DNA of 48,396 nt from an uncultured Bacteroidota bacterium. GTDB taxonomy: Bacteria > Bacteroidota > Bacteroidia > Chitinophagales > Chitinophagaceae. A program made the position numbers and the translations under genes. The DNA lies in the NCBI GenBank assembly GCA_903881585.1, contig CAIRTW010000191.1, positions 1-48,396 of the forward strand, in the 5' to 3' direction. A model generated the notes under the pieces. It was given only the letters and a program-made list of their open reading frames with translations, made no database searches and was not told the origin of the DNA. Below are positions 1-8,935 of the stretch, in pieces. The first letter of the stretch is position 1, and every line of letters starts with the position of its first letter.

Positions 1-90
1 AACTATTGCCTGTATTGACTTATGCCTTATTTTATTTATGCACACCAAATGTGGAAAAACCCACCTGACATTTAGTTTTTAAACAAAATA

Positions 91-124
91 AGAGGGTGCC
101 CTTTTGAGACACCCTCTTTTTTTA
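91..124 (+). terminator. Rho-independent terminator upstream of the toxin-antitoxin pair
   Basis: The 8-bp arms AGAGGGTG (91-98) and CACCCTCT (110-117) are perfectly complementary and are followed by a run of T. It probably ends a transcript entering from outside the window and insulates the following pair. Confidence 0.8.
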
Positions 125-158
125 TGCCCCTGATCAGAGTTTTTCCTACCTTTACTAC

Positions 159-392
159 ATGATTCGCTCATTAATAACACCACAAACTAACGACCTTCAT
201 ATTGCACTTCCCGATGATTATGTTGGGAGGAAAGTGGAAGTTTTGGTGTTTACTTATGATGAGCCTAAGGATACTCCCAACGTTACTCCAGGCATAATGG
301 CCCGGTTCTGGGGTGTGGTTTCTGAACAGACTACAGAAATTATGCACAAACACATCGCGCAAAGCAGGGCGGAATGGGAAAGAGATATCTGA
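159..392 (+). CDS. Putative VapB-like antitoxin of a type II toxin-antitoxin pair
   Basis: A 77-aa protein. The N-terminal half (LHIALPDDYVGRKVEVLVF, about residues 13-31) resembles the short DNA-binding or dimerising strand region of small antitoxins that precede PIN toxins in Bacteroidota. The acidic/basic C-terminal helix (residues 55-77, ending SRAEWERDI) is where toxin neutralisation would occur. The call rests mainly on context: the last 19 nt overlap the start of the PIN-domain gene at 374, the translational coupling usual for these modules. A TACCTTTA box at 147-154, close to the -7 consensus TAnnTTTG, lies only 4 nt before the ATG, so the mRNA may be almost leaderless. A distant antitoxin family other than VapB is possible. 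Confidence 0.65.
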   Translation: MIRSLITPQTNDLHIALPDDYVGRKVEVLVFTYDEPKDTPNVTPGIMARFWGVVSEQTTEIMHKHIAQSRAEWERDI

Positions 393-757
393 TCGACTCC
401 AATGCTGTAGTTGATTTCCTCGGGGGAAAACTTCCTGAAAAAGGAAAGCAATTGATGCTGAAGATATATCCCGAGATCTCAATAATTACGCGCATCGAAA
501 TTCTTAGTAAAAAAGACATTGCAGAACCGGAGATGCTCAAATACAAAGCTTTTGTCGATGCTTCACTAATCTATTCTGAGATCAATAATGAAATTGCAGT
601 ACAAACCATCAACATCCGTAAAAAGCAGGGCTTAAAAACGCCTGATGCAATAATAGCGGCTACGGCTCTTGTTAATAAGTTAACCCTGATTTCAAGGAAC
701 GAAAAAGACTTCTCAAAAATTCACAGGCTGGATGTAATAAATCCGTGGAAAATCTAG
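374..757 (+). CDS. PIN-domain ribonuclease toxin (VapC-like)
   Basis: A 127-aa PIN-domain protein, the usual toxin length. The acidic residues expected to bind Mg2+ are in place: D8 in YLIDSNAVVDFL, E42 in ITRIEIL, D91 in LKTPDAIIAATA and D112 in NEKDF. VapC proteins of this kind cleave tRNA or rRNA when free of antitoxin; the target here cannot be read from sequence. The start overlaps the upstream antitoxin by 19 nt, so the two are co-translated. No damage to the active site is visible, so the toxin is probably functional. Confidence 0.85.
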   Translation: MGKRYLIDSNAVVDFLGGKLPEKGKQLMLKIYPEISIITRIEILSKKDIAEPEMLKYKAFVDASLIYSEINNEIAVQTINIRKKQGLKTPDAIIAATALVNKLTLISRNEKDFSKIHRLDVINPWKI

Positions 758-810
758 ACAACCACAACGTAATTATTTGATAAACTATTGCACCGAAAAA
801 TAATCAATAA

Positions 811-1119
811 ATGAGCAAACTCGGCACCAAAAACAATCCCGCAATAATTAAGATCGGTCCCAATTCTAAACAGGAAGAAATTATAGGCATGATGGCCCGG
901 TATGGCATTCAATACATTGCAGGCTTAGAGAATGAAGAAAATCTTGACGATCTGCGTGGGCTGATCTCGAAGGAAGACTTTAATAACATCGCAGACCCTG
1001 ATGCACTTTCTACTAAAGTACAGCTAGGGGTACAGAGTTTGCTGGCGAAAAAAACAAGCCGGAGCGCGCCATGCCCATGCGGGAGCGGAAAACAATATAA
1101 GAGGTGTTGCGGCAAATAG
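811..1119 (+). CDS. SEC-C motif zinc-binding protein (PBPRA1643-like)
   Basis: A 102-aa protein ending in a SEC-C zinc-binding motif, CPCGSGKQYKRCCGK (residues 88-102), with ligands C88, C90, C99 and C100. The N-terminal part (KLGTKNNPAIIKI, then RYGIQYIAGLENEENLDDL) matches what I recall of the short PBPRA1643 family of SWIM/SEC-C proteins. SEC-C is best known from the SecA C-terminus, where it binds SecB and ribosomes, but these stand-alone proteins have no established role. It lies 53 bp after the toxin gene and may be transcribed separately. Confidence 0.8.
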   Translation: MSKLGTKNNPAIIKIGPNSKQEEIIGMMARYGIQYIAGLENEENLDDLRGLISKEDFNNIADPDALSTKVQLGVQSLLAKKTSRSAPCPCGSGKQYKRCCGK

Positions 1120-1191
1120 AACGTATAAACAGGCAGATAAGTGGAGTGAATAAATGAGTACTTTGTGGTACAATAACCAAACCTTTCATGT

Positions 1192-2949
1192 ATGCACCTT
1201 ACACATGAACAAATTGCTATCATCCAAAGCCGTGGTGATATTAAGATCAATGCCGTTGCGGGCTCAGGCAAAACTACAACACTCATAGAATATGCAAAAG
1301 CGCGCCAGGGGAAGGGCCGGATACTATATATTGCGTTCAATAAATCCGTAAAATTAGAGGCGCAGAAGAAGTTTGCAGAAAAGGGTTTGGATCATGTAAG
1401 AGTCGAAACGGCACACTCGCTGGCGTATAATTATATTGTAAAATGGTCGGCATACAAAGTAAAAAAAGAGGGTGGGTATAAAACCACGGAAATAGCAGAG
1501 ATACTGGGGCTGAACAGCAGCCAGCAAAAACATGCCGAGTTTGTGCTGGCGAACCACATCAATAAATTCATTACTTATTTCTGCAACAGCAATAAAGAAA
1601 AGGTGCAGGAACTGAATTATGAAGATGTGGTTTTTGATTATGAAGCTAAGAAATTCGCCAAAAATTTCAAAGATGTAATACTCAAACAGACCCGTCGTTT
1701 CCTGGCCAAAATGGACCAGGGAGAAATAGATATTACCCACGATTTTTACCTGAAAAAATTTCACTTGCAGCGGGTTCAGCTGCCATATGATTTCATTCTT
1801 TTTGATGAAGGGCAGGATGCATCAGAAGCTATGCTGGCTGTGTTCCTGGCTCAAAAAGCCACAAAGGTGATAGTAGGCGATACGCACCAGCAGATATACT
1901 TATGGAGGTATGCGGTCAACTCCCTCGAAAATGCCGATTATCCCACTTTTCATCTGAGCAGCAGCTTCCGCTTCAATAATGAGATCGCATCACTGGCGGC
2001 GGGCATACTAAAATGGAAAAAACTTTATGGGCAACACGCGAAAGTAATAATAAATGGGTATGGCGATAATGATGCCGTGGTTAGCCGGGCGGTGTTGGCA
2101 AGAACAAATACCGCTTTACTGATAAAAGCCATAGAGCTGCTTATTGAAAAGAAGGAGATCACTAAGCTGTACTTTGAAGGCAGGTTTGAAAGTTATACCT
2201 ATGCAGATGAAGGTGCATCGATCTATGATGTGCTCAACCTGCATCTTAATAAAAAGCGCCTGATAAATGATAAGCTGATAGCCTCTATGCAAAATATGCA
2301 GGACTTGGAAGAGTACATCGAAAAAACGGAAGATGCACAGTTGGCGCTGATTGTAGAGGTGGTGAAGAAATACGCAGGTAAACTGCCTGAGTACATAAAG
2401 GCCATAAAAGAGCATCACATTTAAAAAGACGATAAGCATCATGCAGAGATGATCTTTTCCACCGTACACCGCTGCAAAGGAATGGAGTATGATGAAGTGA
2501 CACTTACTAATGACTTTATTACAGAGGTGAAGATAAAGGAGCTGATAGAAAAAGTTGGGATCAAAAAACTGAATATACCCAAACTGTCTGAAGAGGTTAA
2601 CCTGCTTTATGTAGCAGTAACGCGCACAAAGAATTTGCTTAATATTCCCGCTGAGTTGCTGCCAAAATCCAGCGTCAATGCCATAATAAGCATACCTGAT
2701 ATGGAGGAGGAAGAAGATGAGGATGAACCTGTACCTTCAAAAAAATATTTCTTTGAAGAAGTAAGAAAAACAACAGCCAATGCCTACATGCCATGGACAA
2801 ATGAAGAGGACGAAGAGTTGACCAGGTTATACTGCGAAGGCAGCTCAGTAAAAGAGATAGCAAAGCAATTGCATAGGGGAACCGGCGCGATAGAATCACG
2901 GATAAAAAAACTGGAGCTAAAAGATATATATACTCCCGAAAATAAATAA
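1192..2949 (+). pseudogene. UvrD/Rep-type superfamily I helicase interrupted by one in-frame TAA
   Basis: Two open stretches in the same frame, 1192-2424 (410 aa) and 2449-2949, are separated only by TAA at 2422-2424. Reading through gives a continuous helicase of about 585 residues. The first part has Walker A AGSGKT (residues 23-28), the DEGQD motif II (about 205-209), the VGDTHQQIY motif III (about 228-236) and the SSSFRFNNEIA motif IV. The second part has motif V (STVHRCKGMEYD) and motif VI (LYVAVTRTK). Its tail after an acidic linker, PWTNEEDEELTRLYCEG onward, looks like a small helix-turn-helix. Neither piece alone carries a complete ATPase site, so without readthrough the enzyme should be inactive. 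The frame beyond the stop shows no decay, which points to a very recent mutation or a sequencing error. Confidence 0.8.
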
Positions 2950-2993
2950 GAAGATTGAAGTAATATCAAATAGCCGGGGAGTCGGATACTCTT

Positions 2994-3200
2994 CTACCGC
3001 TCCACCGCCGCACTTACCACCGCTCCAGTAGCCTGCACCTTCGGATCAAACTCCGCCACCAGCTTGCCATTCTCATCGATCAGGTACTTCTGAAAATCCC
3101 ATTTTAGCGGCAGCACAAAGGCTGTAAGTGGTATATTCGGTGAGCGGATAAAGTTCGCCAGTCCCTTCGCCAGCGGCATGTATCTGCTGAAGCTCAGCAA
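2994..3200 (-). pseudogene. C-terminal remnant of a glutathione peroxidase
   Basis: Only the last third of a glutathione peroxidase-like protein is recognisable: KWDFQKYLIDENGKLVAEF (a variant of the family's WNFxKFLID block, which carries the Trp of the catalytic tetrad) followed by DPKVQATG. The N-terminal block with the catalytic Cys/Sec and the central Gln is absent. On this strand the region upstream runs into a stop at about 3255 and then into a terminator. The only in-frame starts are a TTG at 3200 and a later ATG. The residues before the WDF block do not resemble the family well. I read this as a deletion remnant, not an expressed gene. Confidence 0.6.
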
Positions 3201-3267
3201 CGGAACCGAACAAAAAGTGCTCCATTTCGTACTGGAATAAGCATGATCTTTTTAGATTAAATCACTA

Positions 3268-3297
3268 GGGTCGGTGGAAATACCGGCCCTTTTTTTT
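3268..3297 (+). terminator. Rho-independent terminator
   Basis: Arms GGGTCGGT (3268-3275) and ACCGGCCC (3282-3289, one internal T·G pair) enclose a 6-nt loop and are followed by eight T. It faces the + strand just before the DUF1697 gene. Confidence 0.8.
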
Positions 3298-3340
3298 GGT
3301 GTTCCTCACATGCAATAAATTTTTCGCTAGCTTTATCTCA

Positions 3341-3868
3341 ATGACACGCTACGCCACATTCCTCCGCGCCATTAATGTTGGTGGCCGCACCATAAAAATG
3401 GACGAGCTAAAAAAGCTCCTTGCCATGCCGGGCTTTAAGAACATCACTTCTTATATACAGAGCGGTAACCTCGCATTCGATCATGCCGAAACAAATCCGG
3501 GGGTGCTCATTGCCAAAATAGAAGCAAAACTGCTCAAGGCCCTCGGTTACGAAGTGAAGACATTTCTGAAAACCCGGCCCGAACTGGAAACAGTAATAAA
3601 GAATAACCCCTTCAAAGATCACCCGGAAGATATGGCCCTTCACGTCAGCTTTCTCTCCGGTGTCCCTTCAGCAGATGCAACAGCACAAATGCTCGCCTTC
3701 CAAAATGACTTTGAGCAATTCCGCTTCATCGGTTCCGAAGCCTATATACTTGTAAAAAAGGGAGCCTACGGCGAAACGAAATTCTCCAATACCTTCCTCG
3801 AGAAAAAACTGAAGCTCCACGCCACCACCCGCAACTGGGCCACCGTCAATAAAATGCTCGATCTATAG
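3341..3868 (+). CDS. DUF1697 family protein
   Basis: A 175-aa protein starting MTRYATFLRAINVGGRTIKM, the characteristic N-terminus of DUF1697 (YATFLRAINVGG, then SYIQSGNLAF). The length is normal for the family, whose function is unknown. An in-frame ATG exists upstream at 3296, but those 15 residues lie in the terminator tail and are not conserved in the family, so I chose 3341. A TAGCTTTA box (3328-3335) sits 5 nt before this ATG and resembles the -7 element, suggesting a nearly leaderless mRNA. Confidence 0.9.
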   Translation: MTRYATFLRAINVGGRTIKMDELKKLLAMPGFKNITSYIQSGNLAFDHAETNPGVLIAKIEAKLLKALGYEVKTFLKTRPELETVIKNNPFKDHPEDMALHVSFLSGVPSADATAQMLAFQNDFEQFRFIGSEAYILVKKGAYGETKFSNTFLEKKLKLHATTRNWATVNKMLDL

Positions 3869-3971
3869 AATATCACACCAGCCACCTAAAAACGTAGAAG
3901 GTACACTGCACCGCACCCGTTTACCCGCGACTATCTAATAATTACTATCTACTAATTACTACTTACTCGCA

Positions 3972-4013
<42 letters not shown>

Positions 4014-4016
4014 GAC

Positions 4017-4493
4017 TCAGATATGAATCTCCACCACATACCAAATAGCATCCGTAGTATAAGTGGATAAGGACAGTTGGAAAGGGCCATTAGAATAATG
4101 ATATACTTGCGCCTGCGCACCGTTTATTGTCTTTACCTCGTCATTCACTAATTTGAATCCCATTGCCCCTAATTTCGATTTCACATCGAGGTAGTACTTT
4201 TTGTCCGTCGTCGAAAACTCAATTTTGCACTTTGCGTTTGGCACCTGGTAGCGGGTTATCACATTTATCGTCCCATCCGCCGATTTCTTATCGCTGTGGT
4301 ATATTTTCAGCACCTGGGTAGAGGTTTTACTCTGTACCGTATAGTCCTTCTCCATCACATAGGTATCAAAATCGCTCGAGTTTTTCCCGGTGAGTTTTTC
4401 AAGCTCCACAAGCGGAAAATTGTATTGGGCATGGCACACAAGGGGAGCGCAAAAGCTCAAAGTCAAAGCCAGGAGAATAACAGTTGCTTTCAT
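4017..4493 (-). CDS. Small secreted protein of unknown function
   Basis: A 158-aa protein starting at MKATVILLAL. A typical signal peptide follows, with a hydrophobic core to about residue 16 and probable cleavage after CHA before QYNF. An ATG 39 nt further upstream would place 13 polar residues before the signal, so the shorter start is preferred. The mature part (about 137 residues) is rich in beta-prone stretches and lysine (TSTQVLKIYHSDKKS, CKIEFSTTDKKYYLDVKSK, AQVYHYSNGPFQLSLST). I do not recognise a family. It is transcribed divergently from the giant surface protein at 4738. Confidence 0.75.
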   Translation of the reverse strand: MKATVILLALTLSFCAPLVCHAQYNFPLVELEKLTGKNSSDFDTYVMEKDYTVQSKTSTQVLKIYHSDKKSADGTINVITRYQVPNAKCKIEFSTTDKKYYLDVKSKLGAMGFKLVNDEVKTINGAQAQVYHYSNGPFQLSLSTYTTDAIWYVVEIHI

Positions 4494-4737
4494 TTTTATC
4501 AGGTTAAAATCTATTTGCATGGCACAAACCATGCATATTGAAAATTGTTACAAAAACGGAATGTACAACAATCTGCGAAATTCCGGGGCATTTGAGTGGC
4601 GTAAAATTGCGTTAACCGGGGCATAACAAAAAAACAGGCCGTCAATAACTTTTTTAAACGCTACGAAGACTATATTGCAAGTCCATATTTATTAATTACG
4701 CCTAAAATATCCCCCAAACACACTAAAAAACAGGTTT

Positions 4738-7700
4738 ATGCACAACAAATTTACATCCCGGCTGAAACGAATGACCGGCTATTGCGCGATGGCGCTGACC
4801 TCGCTTGCCATGGCTGGAAATAAAGCGCTGGCAACATCAACTTTTAATTACACCGGGGGCATTCAGAGCTACATCGTGCCCGGTGGAACAACCTCATTGA
4901 ATATCAGTGTCTCCGGTGCTGCCGGTGGTAATGCTGATGGCGGCCTGGGAGCTAATGGCGGAACTACGACCGCTATACTTGCAGTAACTCCAGGACAGAC
5001 CATCTACGTGTTCGTGGGTGGAAAGGGCAATAATTCCGGTGACCTCGGTGGCGGAACAACTTTTGGCTATAATGGCGGCGGTTCGTTAGGCGGCGGTACT
5101 GCACCATTTGGTGCAGGCGGCGGCGGCGCTTCCGATATACGTGTTGGTGGTACAGACCTCTACAGCCGGGTACTGGTTGCGGGCGGCGGCGGCGGTGCGG
5201 GTTTTAGCACACCTGCAGGTGGCGGCCTTGGCGGCGGTCTTGTTGCAGTTGCAGGCCTTTCCAGCTTCACAGCAGCTGGCGGCGGTAATACCACGCTCGC
5301 AGTTGGCGGCGCTGGCGAAATTGGCGCTACTACTACCGGCAACAGCGGTTCATTTGGTGTCGGTGGCGATATAGATGCTACCGGTGTCAGCGGCGGCGGC
5401 GGCGGCGGCTACTTCGCTGGCGGCGCAGGCAGCACCGATGGTGCAGGCGGCGGCGGCGGCGGTTCGTCTTTTGCTGGCCCATCAGCCTCTTCCCCTGTTT
5501 TTACTCAGGGCGATCATTCGGGCAATGGCGTGGTTACAATAACTCCTATTGTTTCTACTCACTCGCCTGTATTTACTCATGGCGTTACACAAACACTCGT
5601 AGTTTGCCAGAATTCAGCAGCAACTCCGATCAACTCCCTGCTACAGATCAACGATTACGATATTGGCAACACAGAAACATGGAGCGTTGTATCTGCTCCT
5701 TCTAACGGTTCTGTAGGCGTTGGCCCAGCAGCTACTTCTATTGGCGGCAATTTAACTCCATATGGTTTTTCTTATACCCCGGCTCCTGGGGCCAACGGCG
5801 CAGATGCTTTCACGATCCAGGTTTATGACGGCACTTTCACTACTACTACTACCATCAACGTATTGATCAATTCTATTGACCCGATCGTTGGTGCTGCTTC
5901 TGTTTGCCTCGGCTCTTCTGTTGCCCTCGGTAATGCTATCAGCGGCGGCGTTTGGTCCAGCAATATTCCAAGTGTGGCTTCTGTAAGCACTGTTGGCGTT
6001 GTTACTGGAAAAGTTGCAAGCACTGCAACAATTTCTTATAATAATCCTTCAGGTTGCGCTGCTACTTTCATAATTACAGTTACTCCTAATCCTCCGGGCA
6101 TTTCTGGCAACAGCAATCTGTGCGTAGGCAGTTCCACTACTTATTCTGAGATAGCTACCGGTGGCATTTGGTCTACTGGCAGCGGAAACATTATTCTTGA
6201 TGGTTCTGGCAATGTTACTGCAACGTCTGCTGGTATTGCTACAATTTCGTATTCATTCCCTAGCGGTTGTTATGCACAGCGTAATATTAATGTGTCTTCG
6301 CTTCCTGCGGCTATCACTGGTCCTTCAGTGGTTTGTTTAGGCGCTTCTGTTTACCTGAGCGATCCTACAACCGGCGGAGTAAGCTGGAAAAGTAATGATA
6401 CTTCTATTGCAAAAGCTACCAATGCTGGTGTTATCACAGGTGGTCATTCTACTGGTGTTACAACAATTACTTACACGGTTGCTTCTGGTTGTTCTATTAC
6501 AACCCCTATGACAACACTTGCTAATCCTCCTTCTATCACCGGCAATGCACCTGTTTGCGCGGGTTCTTCTTTTGTTCTTGCCGATCCTTCAGGTGCAGGC
6601 TCATGGAGCAGCGCCAATAATGCTGTTGCAACTGCCGGTACCGATGGTACTATTACTGCAATCGCTGGCGGAACTGCCACTATTTACTACACCGATGGTA
6701 ACGGCTGTAAGACCAGTGTTGTTGCTACTATCAATGCTATTTCTCCTATTACAGGTTCTCTCGCTACTTGCGTTGGCGCTACAACTACTCTTGGTGACGC
6801 TTCTCCTAGCGGAACATGGCTTAGCGTAACTCCGGGCGTAGCTACAATAGGCGCTACAGGAACAGTTACCTGTGTTAGTGCTGGTACTACAACTATATCT
6901 TATAGCATACCATCAGGTTGTGTGCGCACAGCTACAGTTACTGTCGCTGCCGGCCTTCCTGCTATCACTGGTAATGCTTCAGTTTGCCAGAGTTTTACCA
7001 GCGCACTTACTGATGCTGCAACCGGCGGTACCTGGACCAGCAGCTTGCCTGCTACAGTTTCCGTTAATGCTTATGGTGGCATCACTGCAGTTAACGTAGG
7101 TACTGCAACGATCACTTACACCACTTCGGCTTGCAAAGCCACTCAGGTTGTGACCGTTAACGCTAATCCTTCTAATATCGCTGGTCCGTCTAAGGTATGT
7201 ACCACCTACGCTATCACACTTAGCGATCTCGTTGGCAGCGGTGTATGGACAGGCACTAACGCTGCAGGTTCTATTGATGCAGCAGGAAATGTTACTGGCC
7301 TTACCGCTGGTACTATGATAGCTACTTACACAATACCGGCTAGTGGCTGTTTCAAAAACTACACGGTGACTGTCAACAACACACCTACTCCGATAGGTGG
7401 TACGCTCACAGTATGCACAGGCAAGATTACATTCTTAAATGACGCTACTAACCCGGGTCTCTCCTGGAGCAGCAGTACTACTGCAGTAGCTACTATCACT
7501 GCTTCTGGTGCTGCTACTGGCGTTGCCGCTGGTACTTCTACTATTACATATTCACTGAATACAGGTTGCTATATAACAGCGGTTCTTAATGTTAACGCAT
7601 CTCCTGCTAACCCTGCTGCTATATCAGGCCCGTCTTCGGTGTCTCATGGCGGTCCGGGCGTAACTTTGACTGATGCTACAGGCGGTGGCACATGGACAAG

Positions 7701-8331
7701 CGCTAATCCTGCTATCCTCTCTGTTGATGCTCTTGGTCATGTAACAGCCCTGGTTTCTGCTGGCAGCACTACCATCAACTACATTATTACCAGCGGCGCT
7801 GGCTGTACTTCTTTCGTAAGCAAAACGATCAGCACAAGCCCTGCACCTCCTACCCATGGCGGAACAACCACTACTACGGTTGGTTCTCAGGTAAGCATCC
7901 AGGACGAAGCAATTGGCGGCGAGTGGATGAGCAGCGATAACAATGTAGCCACTATCGATGGCAATGGTGTTGTAACTGCTGTATCAGCAGGCAGCGCGAT
8001 CATCACGCACACTTCGGCAGACAGCGATGGCGAGCCAGCTACTACTTTAACACACGTTATTGTAAATGCTTCCGCTATCGAAGCAGGTTTATTCCCTAAT
8101 CCTAACAAGGGCGCATTTGCGGTAAAAGGCACATTGGGCACTACTAAGGATGTGGCTGTAACCTTCGAGATCAGCAATGCACTCGGCCAGGTTGTTTACA
8201 CTAATAACACAATTGCAACAGGCGGCATTATCAACGGCCAGATTTCAATGAGCGCTTTTGCAAGCGGCATGTATTTGCTGAACATCAAGAGCGGCAACGA
8301 AACCAAAGCCATTCATTTTGTTGTTGAATAA
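4738..8331 (+). CDS. Giant T9SS-secreted surface protein with glycine-rich domain and ten Ig-like repeats
   Basis: 1197 aa. Residues 1-33 form a long signal peptide (basic KRMTGY, then a hydrophobic run ending at ALA). Residues 35-270 are a glycine-rich region (TGGIQSYIVPGGTTSLNIS, GGGGASDIRVGG) like the Gly-rich domain family also found beside animal ALK/LTK kinases. A cadherin-like segment follows (about 280-378). About ten bacterial Ig-like (BIG2-type) repeats of ~72 residues then run to about 1110, each opening ITGxxxVCxGSS and carrying a GGxWSS turn. The C-terminus (about 1116-1197) is a T9SS type A sorting domain: LFPNPNKGAF, ALGQVVY, ASGMYLLNI. This predicts export by T9SS and release or attachment at the cell surface; an adhesive role is an inference. 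It is monocistronic with a strong terminator behind it. Confidence 0.92.
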   Translation: MHNKFTSRLKRMTGYCAMALTSLAMAGNKALATSTFNYTGGIQSYIVPGGTTSLNISVSGAAGGNADGGLGANGGTTTAILAVTPGQTIYVFVGGKGNNSGDLGGGTTFGYNGGGSLGGGTAPFGAGGGGASDIRVGGTDLYSRVLVAGGGGGAGFSTPAGGGLGGGLVAVAGLSSFTAAGGGNTTLAVGGAGEIGATTTGNSGSFGVGGDIDATGVSGGGGGGYFAGGAGSTDGAGGGGGGSSFAGPSASSPVFTQGDHSGNGVVTITPIVSTHSPVFTHGVTQTLVVCQNSAATPINSLLQINDYDIGNTETWSVVSAPSNGSVGVGPAATSIGGNLTPYGFSYTPAPGANGADAFTIQVYDGTFTTTTTINVLINSIDPIVGAASVCLGSSVALGNAISGGVWSSNIPSVASVSTVGVVTGKVASTATISYNNPSGCAATFIITVTPNPPGISGNSNLCVGSSTTYSEIATGGIWSTGSGNIILDGSGNVTATSAGIATISYSFPSGCYAQRNINVSSLPAAITGPSVVCLGASVYLSDPTTGGVSWKSNDTSIAKATNAGVITGGHSTGVTTITYTVASGCSITTPMTTLANPPSITGNAPVCAGSSFVLADPSGAGSWSSANNAVATAGTDGTITAIAGGTATIYYTDGNGCKTSVVATINAISPITGSLATCVGATTTLGDASPSGTWLSVTPGVATIGATGTVTCVSAGTTTISYSIPSGCVRTATVTVAAGLPAITGNASVCQSFTSALTDAATGGTWTSSLPATVSVNAYGGITAVNVGTATITYTTSACKATQVVTVNANPSNIAGPSKVCTTYAITLSDLVGSGVWTGTNAAGSIDAAGNVTGLTAGTMIATYTIPASGCFKNYTVTVNNTPTPIGGTLTVCTGKITFLNDATNPGLSWSSSTTAVATITASGAATGVAAGTSTITYSLNTGCYITAVLNVNASPANPAAISGPSSVSHGGPGVTLTDATGGGTWTSANPAILSVDALGHVTALVSAGSTTINYIITSGAGCTSFVSKTISTSPAPPTHGGTTTTTVGSQVSIQDEAIGGEWMSSDNNVATIDGNGVVTAVSAGSAIITHTSADSDGEPATTLTHVIVNASAIEAGLFPNPNKGAFAVKGTLGTTKDVAVTFEISNALGQVVYTNNTIATGGIINGQISMSAFASGMYLLNIKSGNETKAIHFVVE

Positions 8332-8352
8332 TTGATACATCACTAAAAAAAC

Positions 8353-8386
8353 AAAAAGGGCTGGTGGAAACACCAGCCCTTTTTGT
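8353..8386 (+). terminator. Terminator of the giant surface-protein gene
   Basis: Perfect 14-bp arms AAAAAGGGCTGGTG (8353-8366) and CACCAGCCCTTTTT (8371-8384) enclose a GAAA tetraloop. The A/T flanks could make it bidirectional. Confidence 0.9.
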
Positions 8387-8506
8387 ATTAAATTGACATT
8401 TTTGTGAGCTTTGAATAAGCCTGTTAAATGGTGTGTAGGACGAATTGCATCTTCAGTTTTTTTAAAATAATTTCCTTTATTGATTGACGACAGATGAACT
8501 GAAATT

Positions 8507-8751
8507 CAGCATATGATGGCACCTTTTTATGCCGTAGATGCGAAACCCGAAAGTTTATTGGGAGACATGCAGCTAAACCGCTTGATAGGCTAAATAGCAG
8601 CAATGGTAGGCAGAAAACCAGTGCCATATTGGTGATTAGCGAACTGCGCTAACAGAGTAGAGCTATGTTTTGGCCGGCGGAGCCTTTGGCCAAAACTCGC
8701 ATTTCTTTTTGTTACTTTTTCTTTGGCGAAGCAAAGAAAAAGTAAGGTAAT
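8507..8751. repeat. yidC-flanking structured repeat, copy A
   Basis: This ~245-bp non-coding element recurs in diverged form at 11092-11361, on the other side of yidC and in the same orientation. Shared blocks include GCTAAACCGCTTGAT, ATGGTAGGCAGAAAAC, GATTAGCGAACTGCG, AACAGAGTAGAGCTAT and GGCGGAGCCTTT. It holds two hairpins. The first has arms GTTTTGGCC (8667-8675) and GGCCAAAAC (8688-8696) around the loop GGCGGAGCCTTT. The second has perfect 14-bp arms TTACTTTTTCTTTG (8712-8725) and CAAAGAAAAAGTAA (8732-8745). The rest of the 605-bp gap before yidC holds no gene I can support. The element could be a non-autonomous mobile repeat or a structured RNA. Confidence 0.8.
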
Positions 8752-8908
8752 AAGGGCTGCGATATATAAGACTGTAGCCGCAAGTGGTAAACTGGGCGCG
8801 ATAAATATGTAATAGGCGAATAGGTCAACACCACCCAAACATCGGTCATTAATAGGCGAAAATCACCGTTAATTAATCATTACCCCGGCACAATAACCCT
8901 AAATACGC

Positions 8909-8916
8909 TACCTTTG
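8909..8916 (+). promoter_or_regulatory. Putative -7 element of the yidC promoter
   Basis: TACCTTTG matches the Bacteroidota -7 consensus TAnnTTTG exactly and ends 19 nt before the yidC ATG. No clear -33 TTTG is visible about 20 nt upstream. Confidence 0.55.
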
Positions 8917-8935
8917 CACACATTTTTAACCTTTC

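Noticed and set aside
8424-8838. Small - strand frames in the gap before yidC
   Set aside because: They run across the hairpins of the structured repeat, and the equivalent frames are not kept in the second copy.
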